From: Mangrovicoccus sp.
GTDB lineage: Bacteria > Pseudomonadota > Alphaproteobacteria > Rhodobacterales > Rhodobacteraceae
Direction of reading: 5' to 3'
NCBI GenBank assembly: GCA_025800345.1
Contig: JAOXSB010000067.1
Location: 1-53,872 of the forward strand
DNA: 53,872 nt
This document shows positions 19,201 to 27,038 of the stretch, one piece after another (position 1 is the first letter of the stretch; the number at the start of each line of letters is the position of its first letter). The position numbers were made by a program, and so were the translations under genes. Below the pieces are notes generated by a model. The model was not told the DNA's origin. It worked only from the letters and a program-made list of their open reading frames with translations, and made no database searches.

Positions 19201-20577
19201 GGGCTCACCAGCAATTTTGGCCTGCTCAAACAGGCCCAATGGTTGGATCCAGACACAATTGGCGGTGAAGTCTCCGTGTCGATTGCCGAAGCAGGGTTTT
19301 TGCAAGACCATGTGCTTTCCGGCGAGGTCAGCCGCGATCCAACAGTGTTCGGCATGTCCTGCGTGCCGTTCATGGTCTCCCTAGAGATTATGGCCGAGGC
19401 TGGCGCGATGCTGCTGGGGCGGCGCGATTTGGGCCTGGTCGAGGATATGACCGGCGAAGGCTGGGTCTGGGCCGATAAAGACGTCACCGATATTTATGTG
19501 GTGGCCAAGCGGATCAGCGAAACCCAAGTGGCCGCAGAAATCTGGAGCGGGGGGGCACGGGCTGTGACCGCCAAGCTCAGCTTTGGACCCGCCAGCCCCA
19601 TTGATCATTCTTTGCCGCCAGTGCAGCCGGGCTATGGCTATAGCTGGACTGAACCATACGAGATGTACCGGGAAAACATCTTCCACGGGCCGTTGTTCCA
19701 AACCATCGACACGGTCACCGCTTGGGGACCTGACGGGATTGAGGCCACCCTCTCCCATCTGGATCTGCACGGGTTTGTGAAAGCCGGTGAAGACCCTGAT
19801 TTCATCATCAACCCGGCCTTGTTCGATGCTTTTACCCAGGCTTCAGCCTTTTGGATGGCAGAAGAGCGTGGCCAATATTTTGCCAGCTTCCCGCGCATCA
19901 TCCGCCGGATCGAACTTTACAATCCACCTGCGGTGGCCACGGCGGGCCTGTGGCTGCGCGCCGCGCGGGTTGAGCCGCCCAAACCAGGGGGCGACGGCAC
20001 TTGGAGCGTGGATTGCTATCAGGGCGAACGGGTTTTGGTGCGCATGCGCGGGGCGGAAAACGCCTATAGCGATTTGCCCATGGAATATTATCCCTATAGC
20101 CTGGCACCTATTAACGGCTGGCTTGGGCAACCCACGCAGGTGGAAGCGGAATCTGGCACATTGCTATGGTTCCTGCCCGCCATGGAGCCGGATTTCTGGC
20201 GCAAGGTCGGCGGGGTTTTCCACCGGGTCCTCGCCTTTAGCAGCCTAGGCCCAGCCGAACGCAGCCAATGGCACAGCCTGGCCCATGATCTCGATGCCCG
20301 CGAAGCCTGGCTGATGCCGCGGGTGGCCATGAAAGAAGCCGTGCGTTGGTGGATCAGCGAATTTATCGGCCAGCGGCTTTATTCCGCCGATATTGGCTTG
20401 CTGGAATTAAGCTCGGGCCTGTGGCGCGCTGTGACCCCTTATGAAGGCGTCTTGCTGGATATGCAGGTCAGCGCCAGCCCCGAAGGACTTTACGTTGGTC
20501 TCAGACCACAATTCGCCGAAGCGCCCCAAGAGCTGCCCACGGCATTTAACCAATCAGAAATGGAGCAACCGTGGTGA
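16204..20577 (+). CDS. Second megasynthase: KS-AT-DH with C-terminal PPTase-like region
   Basis: The 1,457-residue protein starts at an ATG overlapping the previous stop by four bases. KS is at about 1-440, with Cys214 (DAACASS), His349 (ECHGTG) and His389 (MIGHC), so it is a catalytic KS rather than a chain-length factor. The AT-like domain is at 578-900, with Ser682 in GHSSGE, resembling PfaB-type acyltransferases. The hot-dog DH is at 1010-1280, with His1036 in LQDHVLSG and a distal NPALFDAFTQ. The last 145 residues include RVAMKEAVRWW and LYSADIGLLE. These resemble the C-terminal half of phosphopantetheinyl transferase domains found at the end of enediyne-type and related synthases, but I see no GVDIE half. 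There is no ACP in this protein. It presumably works with the upstream synthase and the free ACP that follows. Confidence 0.92.
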   Translation: MSLDHSSQSDDVKIAVIGLDCVFPQAENARTFWQNIIHEINATGDPLPSWNSEVHLTRRGDTSTNQGGYLKDLFRMEPAKFGIMPRALDGGEPDQFIGLDLARRALQDAGEAYLDPKFDHRDTGVIVGHSTYYHRGQINTAQHHVFVEQMREIVLALQPNLSDGQLEKLETLLRDQLPPFVTDIVPGLVPNVLTGRIANRLNLRGPNYLIDAACASSLLAVQAAVDELVRGNCKMMLVGGVNASLPAEVAIIFTHLGALSDNGRVRPFSDAADGTLLGEGAGMVVLKRLDDALADGDRIYSVIRGVGQSSDGRGLGLLSPSMDGEILAMRRAYDSSGIDPQSISLLECHGTGIPLGDRTEIGALTEMFGKRQGPEGEVAIGSVKSMIGHCIPAAGVAGLIKTSLALHHRLLPPTICDNVKETLKIKETRLFVNNSARPWIHGEAGPRRAGVNAFGFGGVNAHVILEEAPEAANHPLDMTPWSHELFVLAGADLNSLEAQIERLKIFAETENKAFLGEIARACWNAAQKASGDLRLSIVAADRGELIKKLEQARKKLGKGVKPFTTRNGICFRDSALEGKLAFMFAGEGSQYLGMFEELACQFEPVRRWLDFWKQSAQGTGELDRTDIFYPRHSELSDEKRARLGEDIFSMAVGSEAAFVGGQVMFDLLSALGLRCDAMVGHSSGESSALVSAQVVRADSPKQMLERFQEITAMSRDVYASGQVPTGALLAVGLLDRDKVSETLKGSGAVIAMENCPNQTIVFSPAGDAEEIQSKLSSQGAVVETLPFDRGYHTEGFKPMQEAFERFYSGTGVHEAEVPLYSCASAAPFPADAPGIIALAGRQWSQSVRFVETIKAMYADGVRAFIEVAPGGKLSSFAQQILADHAPDADLMVAPSNLEAKPDLEVLLHLLGQLYAHGQYALDPIFAGRDLAEFDLDMPEPAKLRGMAIDNSIPRIHATPELVTYLQELGLGGGTTTPAMIPEPAPATGIVPPPPQDPSQGLTSNFGLLKQAQWLDPDTIGGEVSVSIAEAGFLQDHVLSGEVSRDPTVFGMSCVPFMVSLEIMAEAGAMLLGRRDLGLVEDMTGEGWVWADKDVTDIYVVAKRISETQVAAEIWSGGARAVTAKLSFGPASPIDHSLPPVQPGYGYSWTEPYEMYRENIFHGPLFQTIDTVTAWGPDGIEATLSHLDLHGFVKAGEDPDFIINPALFDAFTQASAFWMAEERGQYFASFPRIIRRIELYNPPAVATAGLWLRAARVEPPKPGGDGTWSVDCYQGERVLVRMRGAENAYSDLPMEYYPYSLAPINGWLGQPTQVEAESGTLLWFLPAMEPDFWRKVGGVFHRVLAFSSLGPAERSQWHSLAHDLDAREAWLMPRVAMKEAVRWWISEFIGQRLYSADIGLLELSSGLWRAVTPYEGVLLDMQVSASPEGLYVGLRPQFAEAPQELPTAFNQSEMEQPW

Positions 20578-20867
20578 GCAAATCCCTGGCTGAAGAAACC
20601 GTTTTCAACATCTTGAGCGAATTTGCCGATGAATGGGGGCTCGATGATCTCGAGCTAAGTACCGAGACCCAGCTGAAATCGGATATGAGCTTTGAATCCA
20701 CCGATATCATGCAGTTGTTTCTTGGCATCCAAGAAGCTTTCCCATCGGTTCAAATCCCATTTCAGAGCTTGGTGATGAAAGATGGCAAATTCATCGACGA
20801 CCTGGCGGTGCGCGATGTGATTGCCTTCGTGAATACCGAAGTCGCCAAATCAATTTCAGCTGCCTGA
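20574..20867 (+). CDS. Free-standing acyl carrier protein
   Basis: This small acidic helical protein of 97 residues has the ACP pattern. The phosphopantetheine Ser is in the context MSFESTDIMQLFLGI, replacing the more usual DSL. It most likely carries starter, extender or finished acyl chains for the neighbouring synthases, or presents the chain to the downstream enzymes. The GTG at 20574 overlaps the preceding TGA (GTGA) and sits 8 nt after GGAG. A GTG three bases earlier is an alternative. It is followed by a phosphodiesterase-like gene 10 nt later. Confidence 0.85.
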   Translation: MSKSLAEETVFNILSEFADEWGLDDLELSTETQLKSDMSFESTDIMQLFLGIQEAFPSVQIPFQSLVMKDGKFIDDLAVRDVIAFVNTEVAKSISAA

Positions 20868-20877
20868 GGATAGTTTC

Positions 20878-22464
20878 ATGTCTGTTAAATCGTTATTCAT
20901 TGGAATGGACGGCTCGACCTTTACCGTCCTGGATCAGCTCACCCAAGGCCCAGAGCCCGTCATGCCGGTTTTGGCCGGGCTGTTGGAACGCGGCGCACGG
21001 GCCAATTTGACCTCGACCCCGAACCCGCTGACCCCGCCTGCTTGGGTCTCGCTTATGACCGGGCAATTTCCCGGCGTGCATGGGATTTATGATTTCCTGA
21101 AATCCAATGAGGTGGATGGGGATCTGTATACCGAATTGTCGAGCTCGAAAGACTGCTCGCGCGAGTTTATCTGGACCATCGCCGCCCGCAATGGCGAGCG
21201 CGCCGCGGCGCTGAACCTGCCTTTCACCGCTCCGCCGCCCCGAGATTTTGATGGGGTGATCCTGCCTGGTTTCGTGCCTTGGAAACATCTCAGCCGAAAC
21301 ACCCAGCCTCGGGATTTCTACAAGCGTATGAAAAAAGCGCTGCCCCAGGTGGATCCCAAGCAATTGGCCTGGGATTATCAACACGAGGAAAAATCGGTGC
21401 AGCATCAAAGCACCGATCAACAGCGCGATTGGGTGACCTATCACTTGGCCCGCGACGAGATGTGGTTCGAGGTTGCTAAATATGTGATCGAGAATGAATC
21501 GCCGTCGCTGATGGCGGTGATGTTTGACGGCACTGACAAGCTGCAACACCAGGTCTGGCCCTATCTTGATCCCGACCTGGCCCCCGAGACCCCCGATGCG
21601 CTTTACACGGAAATGCGCGAAGCCTCGCTGCAATATTTCCGCAATGTGGACCGCTATATCGAAGGCATCATGGCGCTTTGCCCCGATGCGCAGGTGGTGC
21701 TGTCCTCCGATCACGGCTTCACCGCCCAAACCGCCGTGTTCAACGTGAACACTTTCCTAGAGCAAAAAGGCTATCTGTCCTTCCGCACCCCCGAAGAGAT
21801 TGCCGAACTGGCCCAGAAAAGCGGGTTCCTCACCCCGGTGAATGTGGCCGCCTCGAAAGCCTATGGCCGCACCCCATCGACCAATGGGATCTATATCCGC
21901 AAAGAAAGCGATGGCTGCACCGGCGGCGTGAGCGATACGGATTATGAAAGCTTCCGCGATCAGCTTATCGCCGATCTGAAATCGGTGATCGATCCGCGCA
22001 CGGGCAAACCCCATGTGGTGGATGTGCTCAAGGCCGAAGAAGCCTTTCCCGGCGCCCATATGAAAGACGCCCCGGATCTGACGCTGATCATGGCCGATAG
22101 CGGCTTTATCTCGCTCAAACAGGCCGAAGACGCGCTGGAACAGCTCGATCCGCCCATTGGCACCCATCATATGGACGGGATCTTCATCGCGGCCGGTGAA
22201 GGGATCAAACAAGGGGTGAGCTTGGATGATCTGCGCATCGTCGATGTGGCTGCGATCTTGCTATATCATTGCGGCGTTCCCGTGCCCGAGGATTTCGACG
22301 GCAAAGTGCCTCAGGCGCTTTATGACCCCGCATATCTGGCGGCAACGCCCATCCAAACCGGACCTGCCTCATTGGTGCCAGAGCATATGGCAGCGGCAGA
22401 AATGTCCGGCGAGGAAAAAGCCCAGCTGATGGAGCAATTGGCTGCTCTGGGTTACGCTGAATAG
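20878..22464 (+). CDS. Alkaline-phosphatase-superfamily type I phosphodiesterase-like enzyme
   Basis: The protein has 528 residues and no signal peptide or membrane segment, so it is probably cytoplasmic. It keeps the two-metal site of the type I phosphodiesterase / nucleotide pyrophosphatase family: Asp11 (GMDGST), nucleophile Thr52 (PLTPPAW, then MTGQFPG), Asp220 and His224 (GTDKLQH), Asp278-His279 (SSDHGF) and His430/431 (GTHHMDG). Members cleave or transfer phospho-groups. In this context, immediately after the ACP, a role in moving a phosphorylated group to or from the lipid product is an inference. GAGGA precedes the ATG. Substrate unknown. Confidence 0.88.
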   Translation: MSVKSLFIGMDGSTFTVLDQLTQGPEPVMPVLAGLLERGARANLTSTPNPLTPPAWVSLMTGQFPGVHGIYDFLKSNEVDGDLYTELSSSKDCSREFIWTIAARNGERAAALNLPFTAPPPRDFDGVILPGFVPWKHLSRNTQPRDFYKRMKKALPQVDPKQLAWDYQHEEKSVQHQSTDQQRDWVTYHLARDEMWFEVAKYVIENESPSLMAVMFDGTDKLQHQVWPYLDPDLAPETPDALYTEMREASLQYFRNVDRYIEGIMALCPDAQVVLSSDHGFTAQTAVFNVNTFLEQKGYLSFRTPEEIAELAQKSGFLTPVNVAASKAYGRTPSTNGIYIRKESDGCTGGVSDTDYESFRDQLIADLKSVIDPRTGKPHVVDVLKAEEAFPGAHMKDAPDLTLIMADSGFISLKQAEDALEQLDPPIGTHHMDGIFIAAGEGIKQGVSLDDLRIVDVAAILLYHCGVPVPEDFDGKVPQALYDPAYLAATPIQTGPASLVPEHMAAAEMSGEEKAQLMEQLAALGYAE

Positions 22465-22473
22465 GACGTTGGA

Positions 22474-23355
22474 ATGCCCCAGATTGCCATACGCGGCGCC
22501 AAGCTGAACTATATGCAGCTTGCGCAACTCGGCTCTGGGCCGAAGCGTGACCTTTTGCTGTGTCATGGCCTTGCCTCTTCCATGGGGTATTGGCCGGTGG
22601 AATTGCTCACGCAGTTGCGGGCGCATTTCTGCCTGACATTATTTGACCAACGGGGGCATGGCCGGTCGCGGCCAACCCCATCGGGCTATGGCGCCACAGA
22701 GCTGGGTGCCGATCTGGCCGCAGTGATTGCAGAATTGGAGCTGCAGAAACCCGACATCATGGCCCATAGCTTTGGCGGTGTGGCCGTGCTGAGCATGTTG
22801 CAAGCCCGGCCAGATTTGGCGCGCAGCCTGGTGTTGCTCGACAGTCAGATCGAGCTTGGCCGTAGGCAAGCAGTGCGCGCCGGCGACGGGGTGGATGCGG
22901 CTTTGGTGGCGGCCCTGGCGGATGTGGGCGTGACCGCTGATGCCTCAGATCCTTTTGTTGGGGTGCATATGCTGGGCGCTTTGGCTCATCGGCAATTGCA
23001 AGACATCCCGATCGAAACCGAAGATGCCCGCGTCAAATTCCTGTTCCAAGCCTTGCCCGCCAGCAATGCGCGCCGCTGGGTGACCTTGATGCAGAACACC
23101 GATGCCATCGCAGAAATCACCCAAAGCGATGGGCTGTCACCCGAAGGGCTGAGCCGCATCGCTTTGCCGATGCTGGGGCTTTACGGGCAAAAATCCGCTG
23201 CCACCCATAGCGCGCATCTGCTGACGGGGCTGCTGCCCGATTTCAGTTTGGAAATCCTCGAAGGCTCAGGGCATTTCTTTGTGGCCTCGCGGTCGGATTT
23301 CGTGCTCTCGCTCTGCCGCGAATTTTGGGGTTTGGAGGTGCCGGTGCAATGCTGA
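22474..23355 (+). CDS. Alpha/beta-fold hydrolase
   Basis: This 293-residue protein has the alpha/beta hydrolase landmarks: an oxyanion-hole HG in LLCHGLASS, DQRGHGRS, the nucleophile elbow AHSFGG, and a late catalytic His in GSGHFF. It has no signal peptide. Placed among synthase genes it may be a type II thioesterase or acyl-releasing hydrolase, since the megasynthases show no thioesterase domain. That assignment is by context. It is 9 nt after the phosphodiesterase-like gene and overlaps the next gene's start (ATGCTGA). Confidence 0.88.
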   Translation: MPQIAIRGAKLNYMQLAQLGSGPKRDLLLCHGLASSMGYWPVELLTQLRAHFCLTLFDQRGHGRSRPTPSGYGATELGADLAAVIAELELQKPDIMAHSFGGVAVLSMLQARPDLARSLVLLDSQIELGRRQAVRAGDGVDAALVAALADVGVTADASDPFVGVHMLGALAHRQLQDIPIETEDARVKFLFQALPASNARRWVTLMQNTDAIAEITQSDGLSPEGLSRIALPMLGLYGQKSAATHSAHLLTGLLPDFSLEILEGSGHFFVASRSDFVLSLCREFWGLEVPVQC

Positions 23356-24836
23356 CCCGCCCTGATCTGCCCCAGCCGCGCAGCCATATGCGCCGCCTGC
23401 CCATCACGCCCGGGCTGCGCCCGGATGACTTCCGCTGTGTCGCCCAGGGCGGTTTTGGCGATGGGGTGAACGCTTATGCCCATTCCATGGCCTGGTTCAA
23501 AGATCGGCTTTATGTGGGCACCACCCGTGGGAATTTCCCGCTCATGCGCCGCCGTTTGCCCATCGGCATGAACCCATGGCCGGTGGAATGCCCGAAAAAC
23601 CCTTTTGATCTGGGCCTGAATTCCGAGATCTGGCGCTATCACGTGGAACAAGACAGTTGGGACCGGGTGCGCCGCGCCCCTGATGTGCGGGGCAGCCATG
23701 GGCGCATGATCCCTTCGTCCTTTGGCCATCGCTCGATGATCGTGCATGAAGATGCGCTCTATTGCACAACCTGGTCCCCCGCCGCGGGCAAGGGCCCGGA
23801 AATTCTGCGCTCGGAGAATGGCGAGGACTGGCATTCCACCTGCGAGCCGGGCCTGCATGGGTTGCCGGTGACCGCGATACGCACTTTGGTGCCCTTCAAA
23901 GGCAAGGTCTATACCACGCCTTCGGGCTCGCGCGGCGGCAATCCCAATGTGGGCTCCCATGCCATCGTCTATGAAAGCAGCGATATTGCCGGCGGGCATT
24001 GGCAAGCGGCCAGCGAATTTGGCTTTGGGGATTCCGAGAATAAAACCGTGTTCGAAATGGTCGGTTTTGGCGATCATCTCTATGTGGGCACCTTCAACTT
24101 GGCCGGATATGAGATCTGGCGCTCGGATCTGACCGGAGAGCTGCCCTATCGCTGGGAACGCGTGATCGAGAAAGGCGCCTATCGCGGCCCGGAAAACCAA
24201 ATCGCTTGTTCCATGATCCCGTTCAAAGGCGGGCTTTATATCGGCGGCGGGATCCAAGGCGGCGGGGTGGATACCCAAAACCGCATCGGGCCTGCAGCCT
24301 CGGAACTGATCCGCATCAATCTTGATATGTCATGGGATTTGATCGTGGGCAGCCCGCGGCAAACCCCCGATGGCTATAAAGAACCCCTCTCGGGTTGGAG
24401 CGATGGGTTCGACAATTGGTTTGCGGGCTATTTCTGGCGCATGGGCGTCTATGATGGCTGGCTCTATCTGGGCACTTATGACTGGTCCACCACGCTGCCT
24501 TTTGCCCGTCGCGATCCCTGGCCGCAAATGACCTGTGATTTGCTCAATGCGATGCCCGAGAATTTCGTGGAAGATTACATGGGCGGCTGCGGCGTCTATC
24601 GCAGCTTTGATGGCGATAATTGGATGGAAGTCACCAGCGATGGCTTTGGCAATCCGTACAATCTGGGCGTCCGCAATATCATTCCCAGCCCCCATGGGCT
24701 TTTTCTAGCAACCGCCAATCCCTTCGGCCCGCGCACCTGGTCTTTTAGGGAGGAAAGTTACCTGCCCAATCCTCGGGGCGGCTGCGAAATCTATCTCGGC
24801 AAGAAAGCGGACGGATCGCAAAATGAACGCGCATGA
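23349..24836 (+). CDS. Beta-propeller-like protein of unknown function
   Basis: The 495-residue protein has repeated strands such as DRLYVGTTRG, DHLYVGTFN, GGLYIGGG, GWLYLGTYDWS and GLFLATANPFG. They alternate with segments of the EIWRS or VYRSFDG kind at roughly 60-residue intervals. This is the pattern of a six- or seven-bladed propeller. There is no signal peptide, so it is predicted to be cytoplasmic. I do not recognise a family with known activity. The ATG at 23349 follows GGAGGTG and overlaps the previous stop; an earlier start at 23325 is possible but has no support. Its 3' end overlaps the next gene by 14 nt. Possible roles are a scaffold or a modifying enzyme for the lipid. Confidence 0.82.
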   Translation: MLTRPDLPQPRSHMRRLPITPGLRPDDFRCVAQGGFGDGVNAYAHSMAWFKDRLYVGTTRGNFPLMRRRLPIGMNPWPVECPKNPFDLGLNSEIWRYHVEQDSWDRVRRAPDVRGSHGRMIPSSFGHRSMIVHEDALYCTTWSPAAGKGPEILRSENGEDWHSTCEPGLHGLPVTAIRTLVPFKGKVYTTPSGSRGGNPNVGSHAIVYESSDIAGGHWQAASEFGFGDSENKTVFEMVGFGDHLYVGTFNLAGYEIWRSDLTGELPYRWERVIEKGAYRGPENQIACSMIPFKGGLYIGGGIQGGGVDTQNRIGPAASELIRINLDMSWDLIVGSPRQTPDGYKEPLSGWSDGFDNWFAGYFWRMGVYDGWLYLGTYDWSTTLPFARRDPWPQMTCDLLNAMPENFVEDYMGGCGVYRSFDGDNWMEVTSDGFGNPYNLGVRNIIPSPHGLFLATANPFGPRTWSFREESYLPNPRGGCEIYLGKKADGSQNERA

Positions 24837-27018
24837 GACAGTGTCCGCGGCCAAATCTCTGAGCCGCCCCCCGCTTTTGCCCAGCGAGATCGAAGGCCAG
24901 CCCATCGCCCTAAACGATCTGGGCAAAACCATCGACATCACCCTGGGCGGGAAATCTTTGCTTGGTATCGAGCATTGGCAATACCATGTTCTGTGCGGGC
25001 TAAACGGGCATAATGCTGACACGTTGCAAGGGCTGCATGATCTTGTCCAAGATCGGTTTGGCCGCGATCTTGATCACAAGGAAATCGCGGGCTTTTTCCG
25101 CCTGCTCAAAACCCATGAACTGATCGATCCCGCCGAGCAAGAGCGCTTGCCCGTGGTCAACAACGCTGTTCTTGGCAAGAATGAAGACCCAATCGAGGAA
25201 GCCAAACAGCAATCGGTGGGCGTTGCAGATACCCCGAGCAAACCCGGTATCGTGCTGTTTCGCCCATTATGGCTTCTTAAACTGCTCACACCGATCTTTT
25301 GGCTTGGCAATTGGGTGCGCTTTTTGCTGCCAGTGATGCTGGTTGTGGCGGTGTTTGAGACGGTTACGAATTGGTCCGCCATCACCGAAGGCTTTCAGCT
25401 TTATTTCACCACATCGAACCTGGCCACTGTGGTGGCCGTATTGGTGTCGTTGAACCTTGTGATCAGCCTGCTGCATGCATGCGTGGCCCATAGCCAAGGG
25501 GTCACGGTCAGCGCTGTGGTGATCCGGTTTTTGTTCAGCTTCTTCCCCCAGATCGGGCTGTGGATGGAAGATACTGAAAAGCTCAGCCGCCAACAGGCCA
25601 TCCGGCTGCATGGCGCCCCCCTGATCATCCGGCTGTTTTTCGCCTGCTCTGGAGTGTTGACCTTTGTGGCCACCCGCCATCTTGGCGGTGTGATCCCAGA
25701 GGCCGCCGTGGTGGTGGCGGTGATTGCGAGCCTGTCATTTCTGTTTTCGGCCTGCCCGTTCTTGCCCAGCAATGGCTATCGGGTGATGGCGGAATTTCTT
25801 GATGAACCCCATTTGCGCGCCAAAGCCTTTAAAGCACTTTGGAGCCGGTTCAGCCGCTCGCAATACCAAAAGGCCGATCCCCAGGTCTTGTTGGCCTATG
25901 CGCTGGTATCCATGGCTTTCGCCTTGCTGCTGGCGGTGCTCACATTCTTGGTTTTTGGCCGCCGTTTGCTGCTCACATTTGGCGCGGACGGTCTGGTTAT
26001 CGGCGCAATCGTGATTGTGCTGTTTCTCGTGCGGGTCTGGTCCCAGCTCAAGAAGACCAACGAAATCTACTGGAAAAACTACCGTTTTGAACGCTGGAGG
26101 GACAGAACTCTGCCTAGCCAAGAACAGCGAAAGCTCGAGGATACCACCCGCATCACGCCTTGGACCGCGCTGAAAGTTGCGCTGCTGGTCGCATTGGCCG
26201 TGGTGTTGATGCAACCCTATGAGTATCGCCCCAGCGGTCCCGTCACGATGCTGCCGCGATCGCAAAACTCCCTCAGCTCGGATGTGGAAGGCATCGTCGA
26301 AGAGGTTTATTTCGAAGGCGGCGAGTTCCTCGAAAAAGGCACACCAGTGGCCCGCCTGGCCACCCAAGAGCTCGAAGCGCAAATGCGCATCCTGCAAGCC
26401 GAACAAGAACAAGCCCAAACCAATTACGACTTTGTCCGGGTGCAATGCGAACGCAATGAGGCGCTGTTTGAAAAAGGCGCGATCTCTGATGCGCAGCTGC
26501 AGCGCTATTTGTCGGAATGCTCTGCCGCCGAGGCCGAGCTGGAAATCCTGAAAGCGCAAATGGACCGCGTGCAATATCGCATCGACCGCAGCACCTTTCG
26601 CATGCCTTTTGATGGCCAGCTCGGCACGCTCTATCTACAAGAACGCCTGGGCAGCTATCTAAAAGAAGGCGTGCCCGTGGCCACGGTGCGGGACACATCC
26701 GGGTTCAAAGTGCAGTTCAAAGCCCGCGAATCCGATCTGGCCCTGGTCCATGAAGGCTCGCCGCTCGAAGTGCGGGTCTATGCCTACCCCGATGAGATTT
26801 TCTATGGCGAGATCGTCTCGATCGACCCGGATGTGGAATCCGGCAAGGGCGGCCAGCTCGTGGATATGGTCGGCAAGATTGAAAACCGCGATGGCAAACT
26901 GCGCTCGGGCATGACCGGCTTGGCCAAAGCGGATGGGATCGAAAAGCCGATTTGGCGCATCATCACCCAAGGTCTGTATCGCTTCTTTGTCATTGATCTA
27001 TGGGCCTGGCTGCCCTGA
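24823..27018 (+). CDS. Polytopic membrane protein: degenerate M50-like region fused to HlyD-type adaptor
   Basis: The 731 residues contain a soluble N-terminal region (1-140), about eight hydrophobic segments (150-460) and an HlyD/membrane-fusion-protein region (480-720). The HlyD part has a coiled-coil hairpin (EAQMRILQAEQEQ onward) between lipoyl-like halves. The membrane part follows the plan of M50 metalloprotease-HlyD fusions. However, the HExxH site is replaced by H218-ACVA-H223, and the later DGY is NGY (Asn317), so proteolysis is unlikely. No ABC ATPase, RND pump or TolC gene lies beside it. Its location suggests a part in export or membrane handling of the cluster product, which is inference. 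It overlaps the previous gene by 14 nt. Confidence 0.85.
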   Translation: MNAHETVSAAKSLSRPPLLPSEIEGQPIALNDLGKTIDITLGGKSLLGIEHWQYHVLCGLNGHNADTLQGLHDLVQDRFGRDLDHKEIAGFFRLLKTHELIDPAEQERLPVVNNAVLGKNEDPIEEAKQQSVGVADTPSKPGIVLFRPLWLLKLLTPIFWLGNWVRFLLPVMLVVAVFETVTNWSAITEGFQLYFTTSNLATVVAVLVSLNLVISLLHACVAHSQGVTVSAVVIRFLFSFFPQIGLWMEDTEKLSRQQAIRLHGAPLIIRLFFACSGVLTFVATRHLGGVIPEAAVVVAVIASLSFLFSACPFLPSNGYRVMAEFLDEPHLRAKAFKALWSRFSRSQYQKADPQVLLAYALVSMAFALLLAVLTFLVFGRRLLLTFGADGLVIGAIVIVLFLVRVWSQLKKTNEIYWKNYRFERWRDRTLPSQEQRKLEDTTRITPWTALKVALLVALAVVLMQPYEYRPSGPVTMLPRSQNSLSSDVEGIVEEVYFEGGEFLEKGTPVARLATQELEAQMRILQAEQEQAQTNYDFVRVQCERNEALFEKGAISDAQLQRYLSECSAAEAELEILKAQMDRVQYRIDRSTFRMPFDGQLGTLYLQERLGSYLKEGVPVATVRDTSGFKVQFKARESDLALVHEGSPLEVRVYAYPDEIFYGEIVSIDPDVESGKGGQLVDMVGKIENRDGKLRSGMTGLAKADGIEKPIWRIITQGLYRFFVIDLWAWLP

Positions 27019-27038
27019 ATATAAAAGAGAGAGTTCTA

